Shown here piece after piece: positions 34,985 through 44,553 of a stretch of DNA of 64,000 nucleotides (position 1 is the first letter of the stretch; the number at the start of each line of letters is the position of its first letter). The notes below the pieces were generated by a model. The model was not told where the DNA came from, searched no databases, and was given only the letters and a program-made list of their open reading frames with translations. The translations under genes were made by a program, and so were the position numbers. The stretch is from Rugalucina vietnamica (Eukaryota; Mollusca; Bivalvia; Lucinida; Lucinidae): assembly GCA_964017185.1 (NCBI GenBank), contig OZ024869.1:8516501-8580500 (forward strand), given 5' to 3'.

Positions 34985-35341
34985 TTGTTTATCACTGAAC
35001 CACTACAGAAGCTGAGGGTGAGGTTAGGTACCTGTAAGCCCGCCAGTAACTTTGTGTTACTGATCGTTCCAAGTCGATACTTCTGTGGTGGTTCTTTTTG
35101 TTTTATGTCTTGGTGTTTAAAATTTTTTGTGCTGTTGGCGCCTTATGTATGTTTTCATATTTTTAGTTAAGTTAAGGTAACTGAGTGGCCACCTATTGGG
35201 AAAATAGCTGCTCATTAAGCTTACGATATATTTCATGGTATAAGTACCTGATTGTTAGTTTGGTTTTTCCCCACCTCGGTTTTTGGAGTGGGAATCTTTT
35301 TCTGATTGCGCCTTTTCCTGATCTTTGCCTACTTGTACCTT
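34985..35341 (+). repeat. 5'-truncated PLE 3' module inserted in a PLE RT
   Basis: From GAACCACTACAGAAGCTGAG to ACTTGTACCTTT. Near-identical to 36321-36677 and similar to 41067-41405. It separates GATGTTATCGAGGC from TTTTAATTCCACATCTAGG of the interrupted RT. Confidence 0.7.
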
Positions 35342-36044
35342 TTTAATTCCACATCTAGGTACCACGATGACCTTTTGAACATTGACAACCCTTATTTTGA
35401 AGGTATTGTCAATCAAATTTATCCACCTGAACTTCAGTTGAACAAAGCTAATATCTCAGATACCGAAGCCCCCTTTTTAGATCTACATCTTTCTGTTGCA
35501 AATGGATTTGTTTCTTCTAAAATTTATGATAAGCGCGATGACTTTGATTTTGATATAGTAAATTTTCCTTTTTTGGATGGTGACGTTCCTCGTCGTGCTT
35601 CTTATGGTGTATACATTTCGCAACTTGTTAGGTTTGCTAGAGTCTGCAATCATGTTACAGACTTCAACGCTCGAAATAAATGTTTAACGGCAAAACTTCT
35701 CCAACAGGGCTATCGGTATCATAAACTTCGAAAAACCTTTTCTAAATTTTATCGTAGACACTATGAATTTATTTCCAAATATGATGTTGGGTTAAAGACG
35801 CTTTTAAGTGAGGGCCTTTCGGAACCTGAATTTTATGGTGACTTGGTTTACAAATTTAAAAAACTTAAAGGAATAAATGATTTTTCTTTTCAGTTCAGAA
35901 AAATCATAACACGTTACAGACGTATAGGTTATAACTTGAATGTGATGCGACAGTCTGCATGCTTAGTTTTTAACCCATTCATGGTTGATAACTACGCTGC
36001 CTTCTTTAATTGCACGCCGGTGGGTCGGGCGTCAGACTCTATGA

Positions 36045-36320
36045 TGGCCCCGACTTAAAGCTATTCATTTTAGTTGGTTGGGGCCGGAGCTTCTTGTCTG
36101 TTGCTTGGCCCACTGGGGTCCAACTGGTGTTTTTCTTTTGCTCCGGAGTTAGTAGGTTATTCGGCGCCCAGGGATCTCCATCGTCGGGCAGCTTACTCAA
36201 TCTGTGAGTCCTGGTTTTTGATTCATCAGGATATTTATCATGATTTATTTGTTTGTTCTTGATGATTCATTGACTAGTTAGAGATTCACCACGAGGACCG
36301 AAGAACTAACTAAATGTTAT
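36045..36320 (+). other. PLE 3' untranslated region
   Basis: Downstream of the RT stop; repeated in inverted orientation at 5970-6220 and 41460-41720. Contains TTGGGGCCGGAGCTTCTTGT and GATTCACCACGAGGACCGAA. Confidence 0.6.
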
Positions 36321-36677
36321 GAACCACTGCAGAAGCTGAGGGTGAGGTTAGGTACCTGTAAAACCGGTTTAAGCCCGCCAGTAACGTTGTGTTACTGATC
36401 GTTCCAAGTCGATACTTCTGTGGTGGTTCTTTTTGTTTTATGTCTTGGTGTTTAAAAATTTTTGTGCTGTTGGCGCCTTATGTATGTTTTCATAATTTTA
36501 GTTAAGTTAAGGTAACTGAGTGGCCACCTTTTGGAAAAATAGCTGCTCATTCGGCTTACGATATGTTTCATGGTATAAGTACCTGATTGTTAGTTTGTTT
36601 TTTTCCCACCTCGGTTTTTGGAGTGGGAATCTTTTTCTGATTGCGCCTTTTCCTGATTTTTGCCTACTTGTACCTTT
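36321..36677 (+). repeat. PLE 3' terminal module with conserved hairpins
   Basis: Three structures are shared by the copies. A long-range stem pairs GAACCACTGCAGAAG with CTTCTGTGGTGGTTC. A small hairpin AGTAAC-GTTGT-GTTACT lies at 36380-36396. The terminal hairpin is CCCAC-CTCGGTTTTTGGA-GTGGG. The module ends TTGCCTACTTGTACCTTT. Confidence 0.65.
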
Positions 36678-36974
36678 CTATTAAAAGCGATAGTCATGTA
36701 TACAAGAATCAGGGGGAAATATTTGTGTGGAAGACTAAACAATATTGCATGAGTACTTTACAAGCGTCTACGTTACCACGCATCGACTTATAAAGCTAGA
36801 TTTATAACAAATTATAGTTATTGTACTACCACTGAACTTACTAAATTATTATCCTCCTGTCTTATGCTATCAAATCTCATGTCATAAGCTACTGTTAACT
36901 AAAAATAAAGATTGGGTGCTCAGTAAACTGAAGTGTAGAGTATGGCAAGCCGTTTTACTATTTATTATGCTAAT

Positions 36975-38105
36975 TAGATATCTTGAATAGTAAATAAGAT
37001 ATCTTAATTAGGATATAAGATATCTTATTTAGCAATAAAGATATCTTCTTTATCAAAAAAGATATCTTATATCCTAAATTAGATATCTTATATAGTAAAG
37101 AAGATATCTAATATGCTAAATAAGATATCTTATTTGATCCCACAATAAAGATATCTTATATAGCATATAAGATATCTTATTTGAAAATTTAGATATCTAA
37201 TATACTAAATAAGATATCTTATATACTAAATAAGATATCTACTATACCTAAATAAGATATCTTAATTACAAGATTGATTAAGATATCAACTTTGGTAAAT
37301 AAGATATCTTCATTGCTAAACTAGATATCTTAATTAGCAAATAAGATATCTTATATAGCAAATAAGATATCTAAATTGGTAATTAAGATATTTATAGTGG
37401 TAAATAAGATATCTTATTTAGGTATAATAGATATCTTATTTAATATATATGATATCTTATTTAGTATATTAGATATCTAAATTATCAAATAAGATATCTT
37501 GATTAAGGCTATAAATAAGATATCTGTATTGGTATAGTATATATCTTATATAAATATCAGAAACCAATTGTGATTGGGTAAAACAAATAAGATATCTTAT
37601 ATACTAAATAAGATATCTAATTTGTTAAACCTAAATAAGATATCTAATATAGGATATAAGATATCTATTTTTGTATATAAGATATCTTATTTGTCAAATA
37701 AGATTTCTACCTAAGCATAGTAGATATCTTATTTGTGAATGTAATTAGGATATCTTATATGTTGAAGAAGATATCTTATTTGACAAATAAGATATCTTAT
37801 ATGATAAAATAGATATCTAATATACTATTTTAGATATCTTATATGTTAATTAAGATATCTTATTTAGAAAAAAAAATTATAGATATCTAATTTATCATTT
37901 TAGATATCTAATTTGTTAAACAAGATATCTTTATTAACAAATAAGATATCTTACATGCTATATCAGATATCTATATAATTAATTAAGATATCTTAAATAT
38001 TTTTACCAATAAGATATCTAATATATCAATCAAGATATCTTATTTGTTAATTTAGATATCTACATTAACAAATAAGATATCTTGTTTAGTTAAAAAGATA
38101 TCTTA
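36975..38105. repeat. AGATATCT palindrome array, left block
   Basis: About 48 copies of the 8-bp palindrome AGATATCT, most extended to AAGATATCTT, spaced roughly 20-30 bp, so not a fixed-period satellite. The spacers vary in sequence (TATACTAAA, TTTGTTAA and so on) while the palindrome is kept. Confidence 0.9.
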
Positions 38106-39411
38106 TATACTATCGTCTCAGCTATGATCAGAGGCAAATTTTTGTCTCACCTGTTTTCGGGGGTTTTTTGTCAAAGTTGTACCCTTGGCTTTGTTCCACT
38201 TTTTCTAAAATCTGTTGGTCATACAGTTTCGGAAAATATATACCTTTTTATCATTCTATGCCACAGAATTCCGTTATATCCAAAACATTATTTCTTCTTC
38301 AAAAATCATGAAAATTTAAGAAAGGGGAGCTAACTTTTTATTTAGGAATCGGATTTGGCCGAAACATAATATAATTAAAGCTGATGTGTATACCCTGGTT
38401 ACAAATAAGTTTGGACAGAATAAGATTAATAGCTAGCTAGAAAAAAAGAAAACTTTGTTTTCGCCATTATAACCCTATGGGACCTATCCGTTGCCATGGT
38501 AACAAGAGTTTTAATCCGTTCCACCCTATATTCTAATAAAAGTTTTGTCCTGATAAAAGTATGCTTCATGTGAAATTTGATGGCTCTGGGTTTATTGGTT
38601 TAAGAAATTTTACACTTTTTGTTGTCGATTTTTTCTCTACGGACAGGACATTTTTGACCGAAATAAAAATTCCATAATTCTGCATTGTCATTGGCGTTGG
38701 TATAATATTTTTCTCATGACAATTATCAGTTCTGAAGACTCCATCTCCCAATGTGGTTTTGAACTTCCAGAAGTATAAGACGTCATAGATGTAATGTATG
38801 GGTTACGGACAGGACACTTTTTCGTTACATTGTCCTCAGTACTTTGGGATATAAATTTATATCCAGCGATAAAAGTAAGCCACACTACTGGTTATTTTTA
38901 CTGATTAGGTATGTCCAAATATTGTTTATAACCCATTGAAAGTAGAATTGGATGTAACAGTCTGACTTATCAGGCATGTCACTCCGTTCTCACTTTAAAA
39001 TATCTCAGTTTGGCACACGTCATCAGCTTTAGTAATCATGGCATAACTCAAAAACAAATAGTCGTAGCCCATTCAAATAAACGGCAGAATAAACGGGATA
39101 TGATCGTTTACTAGCCACAAAATATTTTATATGCGCATAAAGTGTCAGTTTCAATCCCTCATACCCATAAAAAGAAGCAATTTTCAAGTGAGACAGTATA
39201 ACACCTGTTTTGGGGGTATTTTTGGCTATATAAAATTATACTGTGAAAAAATGGCTTGTCCAATCAATATGATATTTTTAGGCCAGTTAGAATTAATTGA
39301 TCTTGACATCCTGCAAGTCAACTTATGTATATTAGTGTTGACGTTTTCATTACCCAACCGCATAACACTTAGTAAATTTAAAATTGTCATCTGATCTTAG
39401 CTGACCCGTAT

Positions 39412-39568
39412 ATAAGATATCTTAATTGACAATTTAGATATCTAATATAACAAAACAGATATCTTATTTGCTATATAAGATATCTTCTTTATAATAGATA
39501 TCTAATAAAATAAAGTAGATATCTTATTTATTAAAGAAGATATCTTATATACAATATAAGATATCTGT
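39412..39568. repeat. AGATATCT palindrome array, right block
   Basis: Eight copies in about 160 bp next to the right terminal inverted repeat, with the same spacing as the left block. The array is therefore subterminal at both ends, but very unequal in length. Confidence 0.9.
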
Positions 39569-39908
39569 TTGTTTGAATAAATAGTAAAACGGCTTGCCAT
39601 AGTAGAGGGTTCCGTGCGACGAGCTTGTCCACATTTTTCTACTCTGTATACAACATTGCCATATAACCTGATTAAAGAAAAATTACTCGATTCGATAAAG
39701 TGGACCTTCAAAGGAGCAGTAAAAAAGTATGGTTCACTTTATTTGGCATGTAAATACAGTAAAGCTTTTTTCACTTCCTCTGACCAAAGTGTCAGAATAT
39801 ATGCGACGCTATAGTAGATTCGGAACCAATTTATATAGATAAATTATTTGAATTCCGGTGGGTACAAATTGTCCTCCTCTCATAGCTGAATTATTTTATA
39901 CTGCTACG

Positions 39909-40306
39909 AAAGGATCAAACCTTTATATTTTATTTGCTATTACTGCAGCTGGTGTTGTGCCGTGTGGCGGCCGTAAAAGTCTCCCCGTACATCATCCATA
40001 GTGCAGATTATATTTTTATTTCGGTCCTTTGAGATCAGTTAAGATATTCAGAGTGTTCAAAACACTCACGTTTAGAAACATACTTCTAAGCAATGTTTAA
40101 AAATATTTGACCCAATTTAGGAATATGTCTTTGATTTAGTCTCCTCGTGAAGATTCTCGAAATTGCAGCACAATATTCTGGCGTTCGTTGCCGGTTTAAA
40201 AAGGGCTACTGATGAGGGTTCATTACCCGAAATTGCGCAATATAGTCCATACTATCTCCCTTTGAATGTTTTTACTGCTTCCAAAGGATCAAACCTTTAT
40301 TTTATT
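39909..40306 (+). mobile_element. Retrozyme-like insert with hammerhead ribozyme
   Basis: The insert interrupts the PLE RT between CTGCTACG and CATGGATTCTC. It begins and ends with the same 24-26 nt sequence AAAGGATCAAACCTTTAT..TTTTATT (39909-39934 and 40283-40306), one repeat period of 374 bp. A related sequence also follows the decayed hammerhead at 19 kb, so the direct repeat seems to belong to the element and is not a target duplication. That is the layout expected if slightly more than one turn of a circular template was copied. No ORF. Metazoan retrozymes are small non-coding hammerhead elements of a few hundred bases; the assignment is inference. Confidence 0.65.
40203..40248 (+). ncRNA. 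Hammerhead ribozyme, canonical core
   Basis: Stem I GGGCTA (40203-40208) pairs with TAGTCC (40243-40248, one G-U). CTGATGA lies at 40209-40215. Stem II GGGT (40216-40219) pairs with ACCC (40225-40228) around loop TCATT. GAAA lies at 40229-40232. Stem III is the self-complementary ATTGCGCAAT (40232-40241). Predicted cleavage is after A40242, the H17 position. Every core nucleotide is intact. The very short, palindromic stem III matches hammerheads described in Penelope-like elements and metazoan retrozymes, which are thought to work as dimers. Confidence 0.88.
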
Positions 40307-41066
40307 CATGGATTCTCTTAACCATGACAGTCAAGCTGATGTTATCGAGGCCTTTAATTTGACGTCTAGATACCTCGATGACCTTTTGAACATTGACAAT
40401 TTTATTTAAAGGCATGGTCAATCAAATTTATCCACCTGAACTACAGTTGAATAAAGCCAACACCACAGATATCGAAGCCCCCTTTTTAGATTTACATCTT
40501 TCTGTTGCAAATGGATATGTTTCTTCTAAAATTTATGATAAATGCGATGACTTTGAACTTTGATTTTGATATGTTGTAAATATTCCGTTTTCTTGTTAGG
40601 TTTGTTAGAGTCTGCAATCATGTTGCGGACTTCAACGCGCGAAATAAATGTTTAACAGCCAAACTTGTCCAGGAGGGCTATCGGTATTATAGAACTTTAT
40701 TGTGGTTCTATTTGTTTTGTGTTTTGGAGTCGAATTGTTGTGCTGTTTGAACATAAAGTACGTAACTGAGTGGCCGCTTATTTTGAAATAGCTGCTCACT
40801 CGGCTTACGATATATTTTCTAAGTATAAGTACCTAATAATTGCCAATTTAGTTTTTTTCCCACCTCGGGTTTTGTGGTGAGAATTTTTGATTGCGCCTTT
40901 TCCTGATCATTGCCTACTTGTATCTTTCAAAAAACATTTTCTAAATTTTATCGCAGACACTATGAATTGATTTCTAAATTTAATATTGGTCTAAGGAAGC
41001 TTAAACGTAAGTGCCTTTCAGAGCCAGAATTTGATCGGAGCCGAAGAACTAACTAAATGTTGTGAA

Positions 41067-41405
41067 CCACTGCAGAAGATGGTGGTGAGGTTATGGCCAT
41101 ATAAAATCGATTTAAGCCAGCCAGTAATTTTATATTACTGATCGTTCCAAGGCGATACTGCTGTGGTGGTTCTAATATATAGTTTTGTGGCTTGGTGTTG
41201 AATTTTTGTGTTGTAAGCACCTTATGTGTGTGTTTCATATTTTAGTTGGGCGGCCACTTATTGGGAAAATGGCTGCCCATTCGGCTTACTATGTGTTTTC
41301 ATAGTATAAGTACCTTATTGTTAATTTAGTTTTTTCCCACCTCGGTTTTTGGAGTGGGAATTTCTTTCTGATTGCGCCATTTCCTGATCGTTGCCTACTT
41401 TTACT
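41067..41405 (+). repeat. PLE 3' terminal module, third copy
   Basis: From GAACCACTGCAGAAGATGGT to GCCTACTTTTAC. The internal hairpin reads AGTAAT..ATTACT (41123-41139) instead of AGTAAC..GTTACT, a compensated change. Confidence 0.7.
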
Positions 41406-41409
41406 TTTT

Positions 41410-41735
41410 ACAGGGCTCTAACCTCACCCTCATCTTCAGTAGTGGTTCACAACATTTAGTTCGGTCCTCGTGTTGAATCTCGAACTAGTCTGTCATTTCT
41501 GTCAATGAATCATCAAGGACAAACAAATAAATCATGATTACCACCAAGATGAATCAAAAACGAGGACTAACAGATTCAGTATGCTGCCCGAAGATGGAGA
41601 TCCCTGGGCGCCGAATAACTTACTGAAATCTGGAGCAAAAGACAAACGCCAGTTGAACCCCGGTGGCCAAGCAACAGACAATAAGCTCCTGTCCAACCAA
41701 CTAAAATGAATAGCTTTACTTCGACGACTCATAGT
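41410..41735 (-). pseudogene. PLE 3' UTR fragment, inverted
   Basis: Reverse-oriented relative to the preceding module: CCTAACCTCACC-like start, then CATGATTACCACCAAGATGA and CCAACCAACTAAAATGAATA. Matches the UTR at 36058-36320. The tail-to-tail arrangement with 41067-41405 is typical of complex PLE insertions. Confidence 0.6.
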
Positions 41736-41804
41736 GGTCTGCTAGAGCTTTATTTACATAGCAAAAAAATAAATAAATAAAATTACTAGGGGGGGGGGGG
41801 GTTA

Positions 41805-41910
41805 AGCCGGTTTTACAGGCGCCTAACCTCACCCTCATCTCCTGCAGTGGTACACAACATTTAGTTAGTTGCTTGGTCTTCGTGGTGAATCTCTAACTAG
41901 TAAATGAAGT
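41805..41910 (-). repeat. PLE 3' fragment, inverted
   Basis: AAGCCGGTTTTACAGGCGCC, CTAACCTCACCC and GGTGAATCTCTAACTAG; matches 36280-36375 inverted. A G-run of about 14 bases lies just before it. Confidence 0.6.
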
Positions 41911-42032
41911 ATTGACTAGCAGTATTGCAAATTGTTCGCCTGCGGGTATGCACTGAAACTCCAGTTCGTCTCGACAAAAGAGGAATTAATAACATAATCT
42001 TACATAATACGTCTTACATAACATGTATTGCA

Positions 42033-42210
42033 TAATACGATTATGAATGAATGAATGAATGAATGAATGAATGAATGAATGAATGAATGAATGAATGAAT
42101 GAATGAATGAATGAATGAATGAATGTGTGAGGTCGAGTTTATGAGTGAGTGAGTGTAAGTGAGGTCGAGTTTATGAGTGAGTGAGTGAGTGAGTGAGGTG
42201 GATAAGTGAG
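42033..42210 (+). repeat. (AATG)n then (GAGT)n microsatellites
   Basis: About 23 AATG units to 42125, then GTGA/GAGT repeats, including GGTCGAGTTTATGAGTGAGT twice. Confidence 0.95.
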
Positions 42211-42337
42211 AATGAGTCAGTCAGAAACAACAGTTTGTGAGAGGGTTAGTTGATCGAGTATATAAGTACATGCATTTGTGAGTATATGGGTGAGTGAACG
42301 ATTGGGTGTGTACGTGGGTGAGCGAGTGGAAGTAAGG

Positions 42338-42452
<115 letters not shown>

Positions 42453-42712
42453 GAGGACATAATTAGTGAGTGAGTGGGTGAGTCCATGGGTTGGTGGATG
42501 GGTGAGTCAGTCAGTCAGTCAGTCAGTGACTCAGTCGAGTTAGGCATGTCCTAAGTACATGAGTGAGCGATTGGAATTAAGGATATGTAAGTGCGCAGAA
42601 GTGTGTTGGGAGACGGGGGGTCGGGGCAGAAGTAACTGAGCTAGTTCGTTCTGACGGGTAGATTGTCACGACTTTATATTCGTGACAAAAATTGATATTT
42701 GTTTACATGTTT

Positions 42713-42722
42713 GGCGCATGCG
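42713..42722. promoter_or_regulatory. Possible NRF1-type site upstream of the golgin start
   Basis: GGCGCATGCG lies 75 bp before the proposed first golgin ATG. The GCGCATGCGC palindrome is the known NRF1 binding motif of housekeeping promoters. A single short match, so only suggestive. Confidence 0.3.
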
Positions 42723-42797
42723 TGAATACGTGTCATCGAAAGCAAACACCTGTTCACTTTGATCATGAAATGCGGAAGCTTGTAGACTCTGAAAAGC

Positions 42798-42878
42798 ATG
42801 TTCAAGAACCTAAAAAAGAAGCTAGAGCAAGGGGTTGCTCAGTCATCTATAAAAGGAGCCATAGCATCGGCGGCAAAG
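42798..42878 (+). CDS. Probable first coding exon of a golgin-245-like gene
   Basis: ATG at 42798 opens MFKNLKKKLEQGVAQSSIKG and continues ASAAK, resembling the MFKKLKQK start of GOLGA4-type golgins. After AAG (42876-42878) the sequence is GCAAGA, a good match to the rare GC donor consensus. Reading on gives a stop three codons later. Splicing here in phase 0 joins GLLEDKSQ at 52745. The intron would be 9.87 kb. Supporting points are the golgin-like start, the matching phase and the strong GC donor; no transcript evidence is available. Confidence 0.6.
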
Positions 42879-43284
42879 GCAAGATAAGCCCACTTCCGTG
42901 ACCGATGCATTTTGAAATAGTGGGTGGGGTATTGTTTGAAAACAAGTGATAGCTTTTCCAAAAAAAAAAAATGTTTGTTTTTTGGTTTAACGTCCCAGTC
43001 AACAATTTTTCAGTCTATCTATCTTCTGATACTGATTCGATCAATTTCTGATCATCACCTCAGTTGTGGGGTGGGTGGCTAAATTTAGAATTTAGTCCAA
43101 AATAGATTCCTGAAAACAGGTTGGGAACACAACTTCATTGATCTACTGTAGTTCAAAGCATCTCAAGTAGATCGATCGATCTTCCTAAGTGCACGAAAAT
43201 CACGACAATTTTTGTCTCGTACATGTTTGTGAAAAAATTGCAACATCATTGCTCGTACGATTTTTAGATTTTGTGGTTGCGGTC

Positions 43285-43536
43285 TTATTTGTGAAAAGAA
43301 CTAGAATTTTCACCGACCAATTTTTTGCAGAAATCAGTGTTTTTTATGGGTATTACCGTTGATTTTGGAGAAAATTCATTTTCCAAGCTAAATTCTAGTT
43401 TATTACCGTTTTCTTCTTCAAGGTTCAGGTCAAACTCACGTTCGCTTCCATTTTGGAATCCAAGGGCGATAATTAGGTCGCTTATGATGCTGAAAAACGC
43501 ATTTTCAGAATCAGCATCCAAATGTATGGAGGCCAT
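43285..43536 (-). CDS. 83-codon ORF in the left inverted arm
   Basis: ATG GCC TCC start, product beginning MASIHLDADSENAFFSIISD and rich in acidic and Asn residues (EREFDLNLEEENGNKLEF), ending SSSFHK. Identical to the ORF at 46432-46683. No known domain recognised. It could be a remnant or a first exon of the element's own gene; its conservation may only reflect arm homogenisation. Confidence 0.4.
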   Translation of the reverse strand: MASIHLDADSENAFFSIISDLIIALGFQNGSEREFDLNLEEENGNKLEFSLENEFSPKSTVIPIKNTDFCKKLVGENSSSFHK

Positions 43537-43570
43537 TTAAAGTCATAAGCTATTAATAGTCGCTTTATAA

Positions 43571-43828
43571 CAGTGATTTTTTTCGCCTTTTTGGGAACGG
43601 TACCGGTACCAGTCTAATTGGGAAAAAAAGCGCTGTTTTCCCTTTAAATTGGGAAAATATAAAGGGTAGTTTGTCCCTAGAATTGAGAAAATTCATCTGA
43701 AATTAAGAGTGGGGAAATGTCTCTTATTTTGGGAATTTTTTCAGCTTCAGTTGGGAAAAAAAGATACTTTTTGGCATTGGGAACGATACCGAAAACCGGA
43801 GTCGGTTTTATAGGGAGAAAAATCACTG
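43571..43828. mobile_element. 258-bp MITE with CAGTG ends
   Basis: CAGTGATTTTTTTCGCC at the left and GGGAGAAAAATCACTG at the right. TATAA flanks both sides (43566-43570, 43829-43833). The interior repeats TTGGGAAAA-type words and GGTACCG/CGGTATCG. CAG/CTG ends suggest hAT, but only 5 bp of flanking repeat is visible where 8 is expected. Confidence 0.65.
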
Positions 43829-44328
43829 TATAACCGTGATTTTCGTGCACTTAGGAAGATCGATCGATCTACTTGAGATGCTTTGAACTACAGTAGATCA
43901 ATGAAGTTGTGTTCCCAAGTGTGGCAAAATCGACCGACGAAATTTTGCTGTACAAACTTCTTTTTTATAATAAAAACGCTCTTTTTTGTTGTTTCTCTCT
44001 CTAACAAGCCTCTAATGATAAATACCACTCTTTTTTCCATGTCGAATTGTTGACAGCCTTCTCAGCGTTGCATTTCCGTATCTGGAAACGAGGCTGAGCC
44101 GCTTACAGCCTCAACAACCAGCATCTTCTGCCAGATCAGCATCACCTACGGAGGATAATACAAGCCATGATATTAAATCAAAAAATCGTATTCTTAAATT
44201 AACGATATTGTCTATTTTTGGTTAAAATAATTAATGTATCGAAACTTTTACCCCAAAACACACTAAATCACATGTAAAACACCTTAAACACCCATAAAAG
44301 CTTACTCAGAAAGATCCCAAATACGTCC

Positions 44329-44520
44329 GGTTTCTATTCAACTCGTACCTAAGTCAACTTGTACCTAAGTCAGCTCGTACATGTACCTACTTTTGGTTAA
44401 CTCGTACCTGATCTTTGGTCAACTCGTACCTGTTTTGGTCAACTCGTACCTATTTTGGTTAACTCGTACCTAGTTTTGGTTAAATCGTACCTGGTTTTGG
44501 TTAACTCGTACTCTTTGCCC

Positions 44521-44553
<33 letters not shown>

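Larger units (their letters stand above)
34255..36677 (+). pseudogene. Penelope-like element, RT interrupted by a truncated copy of its own 3' end
   Basis: At 34340-34555 the RT reads FFTSSDQSRYTLWSCQNVCD, then GIPMGTNCAPLVADLFLYCY, with a stop soon after. A segment of about 138 bp (34255-34393) is repeated at 34634-34771. The RT resumes at 35342 with RYHDDLL (YxDD catalytic box; Tyr then His) and stays open to 36057, ending VGRASDSMMAPT. Landmarks are LQLNKANISDTEAPFLDLHL, VNFPFLDGDVPRRASYGVYI and KLRKTFSKFYRRHYEF. Between them, from about 34985 to 35341, sits a 5'-truncated copy of the PLE 3' end. The element's own 3' UTR and end run 36058-36677. Dead as it stands. Confidence 0.8.
36941..39601. 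mobile_element. 2.66 kb DNA transposon filled with AGATATCT palindromes
   Basis: Perfect 26-bp inverted ends (TATGGCAAGCCGTTTTACTA at 36941, its complement ending at 39601) and a 6-bp target duplication GTAGAG (36935-36940 and 39602-39607). Removing it restores the PLE reading frame. From 36975 to 38105 there are about 48 GATATC sites, nearly all AGATATCT, one per 24 bp in AT-rich spacers. Eight more lie at 39412-39568. The middle (38106-39405) is unique sequence with TACGGACAGGACA twice (38638 and 38803) and no convincing ORF. Non-autonomous; superfamily unknown. Confidence 0.85.
36678..40930 (+). pseudogene. Second PLE copy, broken by two insertions and a PLE 3' module
   Basis: Directly follows the first copy head-to-tail. 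RT pieces: TYKARFITNYSYCTTTELTK (about 36770-36850); VLSKLKCRV up to 36940; then, after the 36941-39601 transposon, RRACPHFSTLYTTLPYNLIK (39613 on) and FFTSSDQS; the GIPMGTN region, decayed, at about 39845-39905. After the hammerhead insert (39909-40306) come ATGGATTCTCTTAACCATGA, RYLDDLLNID (40366) and APFLDLHLSVANGYVSS to about 40700. A truncated PLE 3' module (about 40698-40928) follows, then RT sequence FSKFYRRHYELISKFN at 40935-41045. Confidence 0.75.

Noticed and set aside
36975..38105. Regularly spaced palindromes as a CRISPR-like array
   Set aside because: Repeats are only 8-10 bp, spacing is irregular, the genome is animal, and the array lies inside a transposon with terminal inverted repeats.
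38995..39030. Hammerhead on the minus strand (TCATCAG near 39014)
   Set aside because: The expected GAAA and stem II are missing.
42713..42760. Open frame 42692-42901 as the golgin start
   Set aside because: It is out of frame with the golgin-like MFKNLKKK start and has no family similarity.
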